Source: Sphingomonas metalli
GTDB taxonomy: Bacteria; Pseudomonadota; Alphaproteobacteria; Sphingomonadales; Sphingomonadaceae
Reading direction: 5' to 3'
Assembly: GCF_014641735.1 (NCBI RefSeq)
Contig: NZ_BMIH01000003.1
Coordinates: forward strand, 186,001-250,000
Length of the DNA stretch: 64,000 nucleotides
Below, piece by piece: positions 1 through 8,859 of this stretch. How positions within the stretch are numbered: the first letter of the stretch is position 1; the number at the start of each line of letters is the position of its first letter. Made by a program: the position numbers and the translations under genes. A model generated the notes under the pieces. The model was not told the DNA's origin. It did not search any database and saw only the letters and a list, made by a program, of their open reading frames with translations.

Positions 1-123
1 CTTGCGCACGCGCATGGCGCTGACCCAGGGCAGGAACTCCGGATAGCGCTTCACGTCCGCTACCAGGTCGAACATCTGCTCCGGGCTGTAGGGCAGATGA
101 CGGGTCTCGCTATGCTGCGGCAT
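1..123 (-). CDS. RatA/Coq10-type SRPBCC protein, 5' part only (cut by window edge)
   Basis: Only the first 41 codons are inside the window. The visible N-terminus begins [20 protein letters not shown] and continues with a VADVKRYPEFLPW-like stretch. That is the characteristic opening of the Coq10/RatA START-like family, which binds ubiquinone or related lipids and supports respiration. The ATG overlaps the TGA stop of lipA by one base (TGATG), so the two genes are probably translationally coupled. A lipA-coq10 order is common in Alphaproteobacteria, from memory. The lipid-binding pocket cannot be assessed because the rest lies outside. Confidence 0.8.
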   Translation of the reverse strand, partial: MPQHSETRHLPYSPEQMFDLVADVKRYPEFLPWVSAMRVRK

Positions 124-1067
124 CAGGCCCCGGCGAGCGTCCTGGCCGGCGACTTCCCGAGCTTCGCCTCGCGCGCCGCGCGCAGCCGCTCGAAATCGTC
201 GCCGGCGTGATAGCTCGACCGGGTTAGCGGCGACGAGGCGACGAGCAGGAAGCCCTTGGCGCGCGCGATCCCGGCATAGGCGTCGAACGCCTTGGGCGTC
301 ACGAATTCGGCGACTTTGGCATGGCGCGGCGTCGGCTGGAGATACTGGCCCATGGTCAGGAAATCGATGTCGGCCGAGCGCATGTCGTCCATCACCTGAT
401 GCACCTCCAGCCGCTCCTCGCCCAGTCCGAGCATGATGCCCGACTTGGTGAAGATCGACGGATCGTGGCGCTTGACGCTCTCCAGCAGGCGCAGCGACGC
501 ATAGTAGCGGGCGCCCGGGCGGATCGTGGGATAGAGCCGCGGGACGGTCTCGAGATTGTGGTTGTAGACGTCCGGCCGCGCCTCGACGATCGACTCGACG
601 GCCGCCTGCGCCTTGTTGCGGAAGTCCGGCGTCAGGATCTCGATCGTGGTCGACGGGGTGTTCCGGCGCAGCGCCTGGATCACCTTCACGAACTGCGAAG
701 CGCCGCCATCGGGCAGGTCGTCGCGATCGACCGAGGTGATGACGATATGGCTCAGCCCCATCTCCGCCGCGGCGACCGCGACATGCTCGGGCTCCAGCGG
801 GTCGACCGCGCGCGGCATGCCCGTCTTCACGTTGCAGAAGGCGCAGGCGCGGGTGCAGGTGTCGCCCAGGATCATCACCGTCGCATGCTTCTTGGTCCAG
901 CATTCGCCGATGTTGGGGCAGGCCGCCTCTTCGCACACGGTCGCGAGGCCGAGGCGGCGCATCAGCCCCTTGGTCTCGGCGAAGCCGAGCGAGGTCGGCG
1001 CCTTGACACGGATCCAGTCGGGCTTGCGGGGGCGTTCGGGCCGGGCCAGCGGTGTCATCTCGGTCAT
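123..1067 (-). CDS. lipA: lipoyl synthase
   Basis: Radical-SAM enzyme that inserts two sulfurs into octanoyl groups on lipoyl domains of 2-oxoacid dehydrogenases and the glycine cleavage system. Both iron-sulfur sites are visible. The auxiliary cluster uses Cys45, Cys50 and Cys56 ([12 protein letters not shown]), and the radical-SAM cluster uses Cys71, Cys75 and Cys78 (CTRACAFC). The C-terminal region carries the family's [17 protein letters not shown] and [11 protein letters not shown] stretches. About 314 residues is normal for the family. The start is placed at the ATG giving [10 protein letters not shown]; a longer frame upstream reads into the intergenic region and lacks family resemblance. 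It is the first gene of a minus-strand pair with the Coq10-like gene. Confidence 0.95.
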   Translation of the reverse strand: MTEMTPLARPERPRKPDWIRVKAPTSLGFAETKGLMRRLGLATVCEEAACPNIGECWTKKHATVMILGDTCTRACAFCNVKTGMPRAVDPLEPEHVAVAAAEMGLSHIVITSVDRDDLPDGGASQFVKVIQALRRNTPSTTIEILTPDFRNKAQAAVESIVEARPDVYNHNLETVPRLYPTIRPGARYYASLRLLESVKRHDPSIFTKSGIMLGLGEERLEVHQVMDDMRSADIDFLTMGQYLQPTPRHAKVAEFVTPKAFDAYAGIARAKGFLLVASSPLTRSSYHAGDDFERLRAAREAKLGKSPARTLAGA

Positions 1068-1126
1068 GCGGCGCAGATAGGTGCCGGGCGGGCGAATGTC
1101 ACATGGAAAGCGCATCGCGATCGGTC

Positions 1127-1148
1127 AACATGACAGACTTGTCATGTT
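1127..1148. promoter_or_regulatory. perfect inverted repeat between lipA and carbonic anhydrase (candidate operator)
   Basis: Two 9-bp arms, AACATGACA (1127-1135) and TGTCATGTT (1140-1148), are separated by 4 bp. The palindrome lies in the divergent intergenic region, 60 bp from the lipA start and 96 bp from the carbonic anhydrase start. That is a suitable place for a dimeric repressor or activator. A nearby TGTCACATG (1098-1106) resembles one arm. I do not recognise the regulator. Confidence 0.45.
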
Positions 1149-1243
1149 TAGGGCATCGCCTGTATCGGGCTGCGGCGACCGGACGGAACCGCATGGGTCC
1201 GGTCCGGTTTCAATCGGAAACCATCAACGGAGCATGTGCGACA

Positions 1244-1873
1244 ATGACCGACTTCACCGATCTGATCGACGGCTACTATCGTTTCCGCGGCGGCGAATGG
1301 CAGCAGGAGCGCGAACGCTGGAGCGAGCTGGCGACGGGGCAGCAGCCCAAGGTGATGATCATCGCCTGCTCCGACAGCCGCGTCGAACCGGCGACCATCT
1401 TCGGTTCGCGCCCCGGCGAGGTCTTCGTGGTGCGCAACGTCGCCAATCTCGTTCCGCCCTTCGATGCCTCGGGCGGCCTGCACGGCGTGTCGGCGGCGGT
1501 CGAGTTCGCGGTCACCAAGCTGAAGGTCGAGGAGATCCTGGTGCTCGGCCATGGCGCCTGCGGCGGCGTCAACGCCTCGCTGACCCAGAGCCTCGCCGAC
1601 TCCAAGCCGGGTGAAGGCGGCTTCGTGGCCGAGTGGATCGGCCTGCTCGACGAAGCGCGCGAGAAGGTGGTGCACCAGCATGGCACCGGCCCCGAGGGGC
1701 AGACTGCGCTCGAGCAGGAGGGCGTCAAGGTCTCGATCAAGAACCTCAAGACCTTCCCCTTCATCCAGAAGGCGCTGGAAGCCGGCGAGCTCAAGATCCA
1801 CGGCGCGGTGTTCGCGATCGCCGACGGCAAGCTGCGCGTGCTGCAGGACGACGGGCGGTTCGAGGCCGCCTGA
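1244..1873 (+). CDS. beta-class carbonic anhydrase
   Basis: Interconverts CO2 and bicarbonate in the cytoplasm. The zinc ligands and active-site dyad of the beta class are present: Cys42-x-Asp44-Ser-Arg46 (ACSDSRVEP) and His103-x2-Cys106 (GHGACGG). VRNVANLVPP also matches the family. The 209-residue length is typical of the CynT/YadF type. The start is the ATG at 1244, giving MTDFTDLIDGYYRFR; in-frame codons further upstream lie in non-coding sequence. It stands alone, divergent from lipA across a region with a 9-bp inverted repeat. It ends before a GC-rich stem-loop shared with the convergent UrcA-family gene. Confidence 0.93.
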   Translation: MTDFTDLIDGYYRFRGGEWQQERERWSELATGQQPKVMIIACSDSRVEPATIFGSRPGEVFVVRNVANLVPPFDASGGLHGVSAAVEFAVTKLKVEEILVLGHGACGGVNASLTQSLADSKPGEGGFVAEWIGLLDEAREKVVHQHGTGPEGQTALEQEGVKVSIKNLKTFPFIQKALEAGELKIHGAVFAIADGKLRVLQDDGRFEAA

Positions 1874-1917
1874 TCGACTGGAGCCGTCGCCCGCCCTGGT
1901 CGGCAGGGCGGCGGCAG

Positions 1918-1945
1918 GCAGCGGCCGGGGCTCTCCGGCCGCTGC
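1918..1945. terminator. stem-loop between convergent carbonic anhydrase and UrcA genes
   Basis: A perfect 11-bp stem, GCAGCGGCCGG (1918-1928) paired with CCGGCCGCTGC (1935-1945), closes a 6-nt loop. There is no T-run on either strand, so intrinsic termination is uncertain. The position between two convergent genes supports a bidirectional 3'-end structure. Confidence 0.45.
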
Positions 1946-1954
1946 GCTGGCCGG

Positions 1955-2266
1955 TCAGCGCTGGGTCGAGGCGACCAGCGTGTTCTTCGCGCGCACCGCG
2001 GCAAGCTGGACTTCGGCATCGCGCCGCATCTCGGACCGGCAACGCGCGCTGTCGGCGAGGCCGGCAAGATCAGAGGCCCTGGCGGCGCAGGCGCGACGGA
2101 TCGCCTGATCGATGCGCTGCTGCATCGTCGCGCGACCGGCGGCGTTCGACAGATCGAGGTCGCGATAGCGGACGGCGGTGCGGACGGTCTCGCGCTCGCC
2201 GGCGGCAATCGCCGGCGCAGACGCGATGAGGGCCACCGCGAGCGCGGTGGTCGAACGGGTGAACAT
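1955..2266 (-). CDS. UrcA family protein (small, exported)
   Basis: A 103-residue protein with an N-terminal signal peptide (hydrophobic core ALAVALIASAPAIAA, cleavage near residue 22). The mature domain contains the VRYRDLDLSNAAGRATM pattern followed by RIDQAIRRAC and a second cysteine (CRSEM). This matches the UrcA family, small exported proteins common in sphingomonads and Caulobacter. Their biochemical role is unknown. The two cysteines may form a disulfide in the periplasm. An AGGAG lies 7 nt before the ATG. The gene stands alone, convergent with carbonic anhydrase and divergent from the helicase gene. Confidence 0.75.
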   Translation of the reverse strand: MFTRSTTALAVALIASAPAIAAGERETVRTAVRYRDLDLSNAAGRATMQQRIDQAIRRACAARASDLAGLADSARCRSEMRRDAEVQLAAVRAKNTLVASTQR

Positions 2267-2486
2267 GGATTGGCTCCTGTTTTCCTGCGGTGCCCGTCGC
2301 GGCCGCGTGTCACCGGCCCCGGGCGATCCCCGTCTCCGATCCCGCCACTCGCCGGCAGCGGCCCGCTAGCGCGAAGTCGTTTCGTTTGCGCGACGATCGC
2401 GCGTCCGATTTGTGACGCGGTGCAGCCATGGCGCCAGCACCTTGATTGACTTGCTCCTTGTCTCCCCGTTCCCTAACTGTTCGACG

Positions 2487-4769
2487 GTGAACGACCAGCA
2501 GCTTGCCGATCCGCCCTATCTGAAGGGGCTCAACCCGCCGCAGCGCGAGGCGGTGCTGACCACCGACGGCCCCGTGCTGATGCTCGCCGGTGCCGGGACC
2601 GGCAAGACCGCGGCACTGACCGCGCGGCTGGCCCATCTGCTCTACACCCGCAAGGCATGGCCGAGCGAGATCCTCGCGGTCACCTTCACCAACCGCGCGG
2701 CGCGCGAAATGCGCGAGCGCGTCGGCCGGCTGGTCGGCGAGGCGGTGGAGGGCATGCCTTGGCTCGGTACGTTCCACGCGATCGGCGCCAAGATGCTGCG
2801 ACGTCATGCCGAGCTGGTCGGACTGCAATCCAATTTTACCATCCTCGATACCGACGACCAGCTGCGGCTCCTCAAGCAGCTGATCCTTGCGGCCGATATC
2901 GACGAGAAGCGCTTCCCCGCCCGCAGTCTCGCCGGACTGATCGACGAGTGGAAGAACAAGGGGCTCGCTCCGCGCGACATCGATGCCGGCGAAAGCGAAC
3001 GCTACGCCAACGGGCGCGGCGGCGAGTTGTACCAGCAGTATCAGGACCGGCTGAAAGCCGTGAACGCCTGCGACTTTGGCGACCTGCTGCTCCACATGCT
3101 GGTGATCCTGAGGACGCATCGCGACGTGCTGGAGCAGTATCAGCAGCGCTTCCGCTACATCATGGTCGACGAATATCAGGACACCAACAGCGTCCAGTAT
3201 CTCTGGCTGCGGCTGCTGGCGCAGGAGCGGCGCAACATCGCGTGCGTGGGCGACGACGACCAGTCCATCTACTCGTGGCGCGGCGCCCAGGTCGAGAACA
3301 TCCTGCGCTTCGAGAAGGATTTCCCCGGCGCCAAGGTCATCCGGCTCGAGCAGAACTATCGCTCCACCCCGCATATCCTTGGCGCGGCGGGCGGCGTGAT
3401 CGCACACAATAGCGGGCGGCTGGGCAAGACCTTGTGGACCGAGCTCGACGCCGGCGAGAAGGTGCGCGTGCTCGGCGTGTGGGACGGCCCCGAGGAGGCC
3501 CGACGCGTCGGCGAGGAGATCGAGGCGGCGCAGCGCAGCGGCACCGGTCTCGACGATATCGCCATCCTCGTCCGCGCCCAGCACCAGACCCGCGAGTTCG
3601 AGGACCGCTTCATCGCGATCGGCCTGCCCTATCGCATCGTCGGCGGCGCGCGTTTCTACGAGCGGCTCGAGATCCGCGACGCCATCGCCTATCTGCGCGT
3701 CGTCAACCAGCCGTCGGACGACCTTGCCTTCGAGCGGATCGTCAACACGCCCAAGCGCGGCCTGGGGGACAAGGCCCTGGCCAAGGTCCATCAGCTCGCC
3801 CGCGCCGAGGGGCTGCCGCTGACCCTTGCGGGCGCACGGATTCTCGACACCGACGAGCTGACGCCGCAGGCGCGGCGTTCGCTTGGAAGGCTGGTCGGCG
3901 ATATCGCGCGCTGGCGCGACATGGCGCAGTCGCTGCCGCATGCCGAGCTCGCACGGCAGATCCTCGACGAGAGCGGCTATACCGCGATGTGGCAGGCGGA
4001 GAAGAGCGCCGAGGCCGCCGGGCGGCTGGAAAACCTCTCCGAGCTGGTACGTGCGATGGAGGAGTATGAGTCGCTCGGCGCCTTCCTGGAGCATGTCTCG
4101 CTCGTCATGGAGCGCGACGGCGACGCCCGGCAGGCGGAGGTGACGATCATGACGATCCACGCCGCCAAGGGGCTGGAGTTCGATACCGTCTTCCTCGCCG
4201 GCTGGGAGGAGGGGCTGTTCCCCTCGCAGCGCGCGATTGACGAGGGCGGCACCAAGAGCCTGGAGGAGGAACGCCGCCTCGCCTATGTCGCCATCACCCG
4301 GGCGCGCCGGCGGGCGACGATCATCCATGCGGCCAATCGCCGCATCTACGGACAGTGGACGTCGTCGATCCCGAGCCGATTCGTCGGCGAATTGCCGGCC
4401 GAGCATATCGACAGCGAGACGACCATGTCGGGTGGCGAGAGCCTGTGGCGCGCCAACTGGTCCGAACATGCCGACCCCTTTGCCAATGTCGCGCGCGGCA
4501 CGGGCCGCGGACCGGGCTGGCAGCGGGCGGCGGGCAGCCTCGGCAATCAGTCGACGTTCACCACCACGCCGAAGCGGATCGTCGAGACCCGCTCGAGCGC
4601 CGTCAGCCTGGGCAACAAGGGACGGGACGACCTGTCGCCCGGCATGCGGGTCTTCCACCAGAAATTCGGCTACGGCGCGATCGCCGAGATCGAGGGCAAC
4701 AAGCTCGAGATCGAATTCGAAAGCGCCGGGCGCAAGCGGGTGATGGACAGCTTCGTCACCATTGCCTGA
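2487..4769 (+). CDS. UvrD/PcrA-type superfamily 1A DNA helicase
   Basis: ATP-dependent 3'-5' DNA helicase of the UvrD/PcrA/Rep group, acting in excision repair and in clearing proteins or stalled forks from DNA. Helicase motifs appear in order: Walker A AGAGTGKT (residues 34-41), Walker B DEYQDT, motif III GDDDQSIYSWRGA, motif IV QNYRST, motif V TIHAAKGLEFDTVFL and motif VI VAITRARRR. The C-terminus has the Tudor-like LSPGMRVFHQKFGYG segment found in PcrA/UvrD, which binds RNA polymerase in homologues. The start is taken as the GTG encoding MNDQQLADPPYL because alignment begins there; a longer in-frame extension exists from 2412. The protein is 760 residues. Whether it is uvrD or pcrA cannot be decided here. 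Confidence 0.92.
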   Translation: MNDQQLADPPYLKGLNPPQREAVLTTDGPVLMLAGAGTGKTAALTARLAHLLYTRKAWPSEILAVTFTNRAAREMRERVGRLVGEAVEGMPWLGTFHAIGAKMLRRHAELVGLQSNFTILDTDDQLRLLKQLILAADIDEKRFPARSLAGLIDEWKNKGLAPRDIDAGESERYANGRGGELYQQYQDRLKAVNACDFGDLLLHMLVILRTHRDVLEQYQQRFRYIMVDEYQDTNSVQYLWLRLLAQERRNIACVGDDDQSIYSWRGAQVENILRFEKDFPGAKVIRLEQNYRSTPHILGAAGGVIAHNSGRLGKTLWTELDAGEKVRVLGVWDGPEEARRVGEEIEAAQRSGTGLDDIAILVRAQHQTREFEDRFIAIGLPYRIVGGARFYERLEIRDAIAYLRVVNQPSDDLAFERIVNTPKRGLGDKALAKVHQLARAEGLPLTLAGARILDTDELTPQARRSLGRLVGDIARWRDMAQSLPHAELARQILDESGYTAMWQAEKSAEAAGRLENLSELVRAMEEYESLGAFLEHVSLVMERDGDARQAEVTIMTIHAAKGLEFDTVFLAGWEEGLFPSQRAIDEGGTKSLEEERRLAYVAITRARRRATIIHAANRRIYGQWTSSIPSRFVGELPAEHIDSETTMSGGESLWRANWSEHADPFANVARGTGRGPGWQRAAGSLGNQSTFTTTPKRIVETRSSAVSLGNKGRDDLSPGMRVFHQKFGYGAIAEIEGNKLEIEFESAGRKRVMDSFVTIA

Positions 4770-4860
4770 CGGGGCGCTGACTGCGGCGTTCAGCAACCAT
4801 CCTGCCGGGCAGGCGTACCGCTCCGTGCAGCCCGATTCGCGGGCCGGAGGAGTGTGTCCG

Positions 4861-5373
4861 ATGCTGTCCCGTCTTGTTTCCGCAGGCCTGATCGCCGCCA
4901 CGCTGGTGGCCGCCCCTGCCATCGCCCAGTCGAGCGCGGACGATGCCCGCTTCCGCGCCGCGCAGGAACGGTTCGATCGCGAATACGACATCTACCGGCA
5001 GGAAGTCGATCGCTACCGCAATGCGCGATCCGGCTATGACCGCGACTATCGGCGCGCGCCGGACCGCTACCAGGACGGGCGCTACGAAGACGGCCCCGCC
5101 TACGATCCGGCCCGCGACTATCGCGACGGCGCGCAATATCGCGAGCGCGTGCTGTCGTCGGACGATCGCGTCTACGCCGGCTACGACGGCCGCTATTATT
5201 GCAAGCGGTCCGACGGCACGACCGGGCTGATCGTCGGCGGCGCCGCAGGGGGCGTGCTCGGCAACGTCATCGACGGCGGCCGGAGCCGCACCGTCGGCAC
5301 CCTGCTCGGCGCCGCAGCGGGTGCGCTGGCCGGCCGCTCGATCGATCAGAATTCGCAGGTTCGCTGCCGCTAG
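4861..5373 (+). CDS. glycine-zipper 2TM-domain outer-envelope protein
   Basis: A 170-residue exported protein. It begins with a signal peptide (LVSAGLIAATLVAAPAIAQ) and continues with a Tyr/Arg/Asp-rich hydrophilic middle that contains repeated DRYRN and YDRDYR-like units. It ends with a glycine zipper, where GGAAGGVLGNVI and LLGAAAGALAGRSID pack small residues at regular spacing. Glycine-zipper 2TM proteins (SlyB/Rick-17-like) insert in or stabilise envelope membranes. The ATG at 4861 follows a strong GGAGGAG ribosome site. It sits downstream of the helicase in the same direction with a 91-bp gap and probably has its own promoter. Confidence 0.75.
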   Translation: MLSRLVSAGLIAATLVAAPAIAQSSADDARFRAAQERFDREYDIYRQEVDRYRNARSGYDRDYRRAPDRYQDGRYEDGPAYDPARDYRDGAQYRERVLSSDDRVYAGYDGRYYCKRSDGTTGLIVGGAAGGVLGNVIDGGRSRTVGTLLGAAAGALAGRSIDQNSQVRCR

Positions 5374-5437
5374 GGCTCGCTGTAGAAGATCGGGTCTGCT
5401 GCGGCCGAGGGCGGCGGCAGGCCCGTTTCCCGGTTGA

Positions 5438-5453
5438 TTTACGCGCGCGTCAA
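5438..5453. promoter_or_regulatory. candidate operator upstream of the beta-oxidation cluster
   Basis: TTTACG and CGTCAA flank CGCG, giving an imperfect 16-bp palindrome of the form TTKACG-N4-CGTMAA, 59 bp before the start of the hydratase/dehydrogenase gene. The shape resembles operators I recall for regulators of acyl-CoA and branched-chain catabolism (LiuR-like), but the match is from memory. A GATCG-N2-CGATC repeat lies at 5461-5472. Confidence 0.25.
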
Positions 5454-5512
5454 GGCAATAGATCGCTCGATCTTAGAAACCCGGGTATGGCCCGATCAGG
5501 AGAGAGCAGCGC

Positions 5513-7543
5513 ATGACGTCCCCGATCCGCACCGAGCGCCACGGCGAAGTGCTCGTCATCATCTCCGACAATCCGCCGGTCAACGCACTGTCGGCGGCCG
5601 TGCGTCAGGGACTTGAGGCCGCGATCAAGGAAGGCGTCGCGGACGGCTCGATCGAAGCAATGGTGATCCGCTGCGAGGGCCGCACCTTCTTCGCCGGCGC
5701 CGACATCACCGAATTCACCAAGCCGCCGGTCGATCCGCTGCTGCCGCAGGTGGTCGACATGATCGAGGCGTCGAGCAAGCCGGTCGTCGCCGCCATCCAC
5801 GGCACGGCCCTGGGTGGCGGGTGCGAGGTCGCGCTCGGCTGCCACTATCGCATTGCGGTGCCCTCGGCGAAGCTCGGCACGCCCGAGGTGAAGCTCGGCC
5901 TGCTGCCCGGCGCCGGCGGCACGCAGCGGCTGCCGCGCGTCGCCGGCATCGAACTGGCGCTGGAGATGACCGCCAAGGGCGATCCGATCCCGGCGCAAAA
6001 GGCGCATGAGGCGGGGCTGATCGATCGACTGGCCGGCGAGGGCACGCTGGTGGACGAGGCCATCGCCTTTGCCCACGACATCAAGGCGGCGCGCCCGATC
6101 CCGCGGGCGAGCGAGGCTCCGGTCAAGGGCGACCCGGCCGCCATCGAGGCGTTCCGCACCACCAATGCCCGCCGCTTCCGCGGCTTCGACGCACCCGCGG
6201 CGAACATCGCCTGTATCGAAAAGGCCGCGTCCGGCGCCAGCTTCGCCGACGGCATCGCCTTCGAGCGGCAGGAGTTCATGAAGCTGATGTTCGGCGTCCA
6301 GTCCGCCGCCCAGCGCCACATCTTCTTCGCCGAACGCCAGGCCTCGAAGATCGACGACGTGCCCGCCGATACCGCGCTGCGCCCGATCCGCCGCGTCGGG
6401 GTGATCGGCGCTGGCACGATGGGCGGCGGCATCGCGATGAACTTCCTGTCCGCCGGCATCCCGGTCACCATCGTCGAGATGGCGCAGGAAGCGCTCGATC
6501 GCGGCACCGGGACGATCCGCAAGAACTACGAGGCGACCGCCGCCAAGGGCCGCATCAAGCCCGAGCAGGTGGAAGGCGCGATGGGATTGCTGTCGCCCAC
6601 CCTAGACTTCGACGCCCTCGCCGACTGCGATCTGATCATCGAGGCGGTCTACGAGAATATGGAGGTGAAGAAGGAGATCTTCACCCGGCTCGATGCGATC
6701 GCCAAGCCCGGCGCGATCCTCGCGTCGAACACCTCCTATCTCGACATCGACGAGATCGCGGCTGTGACGAAGCGTCCGCAGGACGTGCTCGGCATGCACT
6801 TCTTCTCGCCCGCCAACGTCATGAAGCTGCTGGAGGTGGTGCGGGGCGCGAAAACGGCGGGCGACGTGCTGGCGACGGTGATGGATCTGGCCAAGAAGAT
6901 CCGCAAGGTCGCGGTGGTCGCCGGCGTCACCTATGGCTTCATCGGCAATCGCATGCTGATGCCGCGCCAGGTCGAGGCGACCAAGCTGTTGCTGGAAGGC
7001 GCCACGCCCGAGCAGATCGACCGGGTGCATGTCGCGTTCGGCATGCCGATGGGCCCCTTCCAGATGGCCGACCTCGCCGGCGTCGACATCGGCTGGCACC
7101 GGGATCCGACACGGATCGAGAATATCCGCGATGCGCTCGCCGCCGAGAACCGCTGGGGCCAGAAGACCAAGGCCGGATTCTACGACTATGACGACAAGCG
7201 CAATCCGTCGAACAGCGCCCGCGTCGCGGAGATCATCGACGACTTCCGCAAGCGCGAGGGCGTGACTCCGCGCGAGATCAGCGAGGAGGAGATCGTCGCC
7301 CGCACCCTCTATACGATGGTCAACGAGGGGGCGCTGATCCTGGAGGAAGGCAAGGCGCAGCGTGCGTCCGATATCGATGTCGTCTGGATCTATGGCTATG
7401 GCTGGCCCGTCTATCGCGGTGGTCCGATGTTCTGGGCCCAGTCCGAAGGGCTGGGCAAGGTGGTAGCCGGGCTGGAGACCTATGGCTTCCCCGTGGCGAA
7501 ATCGCTGAAGGATGCCGCGGCGAGCGGCGGCCGGCTCAAGTAG
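5513..7543 (+). CDS. bifunctional enoyl-CoA hydratase / 3-hydroxyacyl-CoA dehydrogenase
   Basis: A 676-residue fatty-acid beta-oxidation enzyme of the FadJ/FadB/peroxisomal type. The N-terminal half is a crotonase fold, with oxyanion-hole stretches [15 protein letters not shown] and [14 protein letters not shown] and then [16 protein letters not shown]. The second half is a 3-hydroxyacyl-CoA dehydrogenase with Rossmann motif [16 protein letters not shown] near residue 300, [12 protein letters not shown], the catalytic-His region [16 protein letters not shown], and GFIGNRML before the C-terminal dimer domains. It adds water to enoyl-CoA and then oxidises the 3-hydroxyacyl-CoA with NAD+. An AGGAGAG site precedes the ATG. 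It is the first gene of a plus-strand set with two acyl-CoA dehydrogenases and a thioesterase. The thiolase partner is not adjacent; a candidate lies at 23.9 kb. Confidence 0.92.
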   Translation: MTSPIRTERHGEVLVIISDNPPVNALSAAVRQGLEAAIKEGVADGSIEAMVIRCEGRTFFAGADITEFTKPPVDPLLPQVVDMIEASSKPVVAAIHGTALGGGCEVALGCHYRIAVPSAKLGTPEVKLGLLPGAGGTQRLPRVAGIELALEMTAKGDPIPAQKAHEAGLIDRLAGEGTLVDEAIAFAHDIKAARPIPRASEAPVKGDPAAIEAFRTTNARRFRGFDAPAANIACIEKAASGASFADGIAFERQEFMKLMFGVQSAAQRHIFFAERQASKIDDVPADTALRPIRRVGVIGAGTMGGGIAMNFLSAGIPVTIVEMAQEALDRGTGTIRKNYEATAAKGRIKPEQVEGAMGLLSPTLDFDALADCDLIIEAVYENMEVKKEIFTRLDAIAKPGAILASNTSYLDIDEIAAVTKRPQDVLGMHFFSPANVMKLLEVVRGAKTAGDVLATVMDLAKKIRKVAVVAGVTYGFIGNRMLMPRQVEATKLLLEGATPEQIDRVHVAFGMPMGPFQMADLAGVDIGWHRDPTRIENIRDALAAENRWGQKTKAGFYDYDDKRNPSNSARVAEIIDDFRKREGVTPREISEEEIVARTLYTMVNEGALILEEGKAQRASDIDVVWIYGYGWPVYRGGPMFWAQSEGLGKVVAGLETYGFPVAKSLKDAAASGGRLK

Positions 7544-7554
7544 TTAGTCGAAAG

Positions 7555-7576
7555 CCCCTCCCCTCCAGGGGAGGGG
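7555..7576 (+). terminator. stem-loop after the hydratase/dehydrogenase gene
   Basis: CCCCTCCCCT pairs perfectly with AGGGGAGGGG around a 2-nt loop, 12 bases after the stop codon. There is no T-run. It resembles the CCCCTCCCC-type intergenic repeat common in sphingomonads and could terminate or stabilise the upstream message. The following acyl-CoA dehydrogenase starts 90 bp later. Confidence 0.45.
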
Positions 7577-7665
7577 GCGGCTTGGGGCGCAGCCGCATAC
7601 GGCGCGCCCGACAAATAGCCCGCCCGCCCCTCTCTGATCGGGACGGGAGCAAGGAAGAGGATGCG

Positions 7666-8847
7666 ATGACCGACCTGGAGAGGTTCCGCCAGGAGACCCG
7701 CGACTGGCTCGAGGCGAACTGTCCGCAAGAGATGCGCCGTCCGATCCGGTCCGAAAAGGACGTGTGCTGGGGCGGCCGCCGCTACGTCCCCGCATCGCCC
7801 GAGCAGAAGCAGTGGCTCGACGCGATGGCGGCGCGCGGCTGGACGGTGCCCGACTGGCCGAGCGACTATGGGGGCGGCGGATTGTCGCCCGCCGAGACCA
7901 AGATCCTCCGCGAAGAGCTGCGCCGCATCGGCGCCCGTTCGCCGCTCAACAGCTTCGGCATCTCGATGCTGGGGCCGGCCCTGCTGAAATACGGCACCGA
8001 GGCGCAGAAGCTCGAGCACCTGCCGAAGATCGCCCGCGGCGAGATCCGCTGGTGCCAGGGCTATTCCGAGCCCAACGCCGGGTCGGATCTGGCCGGGCTT
8101 GCTACCTGGGCCGAGGATGCCGGCGATCATTATGTCGTGACCGGACAGAAGGTGTGGACCAGCTATGCCGATCAGGCGGACTGGATCTTCTGCCTCGTCC
8201 GGACCTCGAAGGAAGCGAAGCAGGGCGGGATCAGCTTCCTTCTCTTCGACATGGAATCCGAAGGCGTCTCGACCCGGCCGATCCTGCTCATCTCCGGCTA
8301 TTCCCCCTTCTGCGAGACCTTCTTCGACGGCGTGAAGGTGCCCAAGGCCAATCGCGTCCACGACGAGAACAAGGGCTGGGACGTCGCGAAGTATCTGCTC
8401 GGTCACGAGCGGGAGATGATCTCGGGCATGGGCCTCGGCGAAGGAGCCGATACGCTGGTGGCGGGGGCGCTGAAGGCGATCGGCACCGACGCATCGGGGC
8501 GGCTCGACGATCCGCTGCTCCGTGCCGACATCGCCCGCTTCCAGGTCCGCGCCCGCGCCTTTGCCGCCATGTCCGAGCGGTTCATCGACGAACTCAAGGC
8601 TGGCCGCGCCCACCCGGCACAGCCCTCGATGATGAAATATTTCGGGACGGAGCTGAACAAGGATCGCCACGAACTGATGATGGCCGCGGGCGGCACCGAC
8701 GCGCTCGAATGGCAGAGCGAGGCGAGCCATGGCGGCGCACCCGCGCACGCCTGGCTGCGCACCAAGGCGAATTCGATCGAGGGCGGCACCAGCGAGATCC
8801 AGCTCAACATCGTCGCCAAGCGCATCCTGAACCTCCCCGGCGCCTGA
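7666..8847 (+). CDS. acyl-CoA dehydrogenase family protein (first subunit of an adjacent pair)
   Basis: A 393-residue FAD flavoenzyme expected to oxidise an acyl-CoA to the 2-enoyl-CoA. The fold signatures are YSEPNAGSDLAGLATWAED (FAD/substrate loop) and VTGQKVWTSYADQADW in the middle domain, with NSIEGGTSEIQLNIVAKRIL at the C-terminus. At the position where short/medium-chain enzymes carry the catalytic glutamate (YEGT), this protein has GGT. The base may instead be the glutamate in GHEREMI on the preceding helix, as in long-chain and isovaleryl-CoA enzymes. AAGGAAGAGG precedes the ATG. The second dehydrogenase begins 12 bp after the stop, so they are probably co-expressed and perhaps form a heteromer. 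Confidence 0.88.
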   Translation: MTDLERFRQETRDWLEANCPQEMRRPIRSEKDVCWGGRRYVPASPEQKQWLDAMAARGWTVPDWPSDYGGGGLSPAETKILREELRRIGARSPLNSFGISMLGPALLKYGTEAQKLEHLPKIARGEIRWCQGYSEPNAGSDLAGLATWAEDAGDHYVVTGQKVWTSYADQADWIFCLVRTSKEAKQGGISFLLFDMESEGVSTRPILLISGYSPFCETFFDGVKVPKANRVHDENKGWDVAKYLLGHEREMISGMGLGEGADTLVAGALKAIGTDASGRLDDPLLRADIARFQVRARAFAAMSERFIDELKAGRAHPAQPSMMKYFGTELNKDRHELMMAAGGTDALEWQSEASHGGAPAHAWLRTKANSIEGGTSEIQLNIVAKRILNLPGA

Positions 8848-8859
8848 TCGGAGACCGCC

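Noticed and set aside
2310-4991. 893-codon minus-strand open frame across the helicase gene
   Set aside because: It is antisense to a helicase with all SF1 motifs. The translated product is Arg/Asp/Gly-rich without domains, as expected from the opposite strand of high-GC coding sequence.
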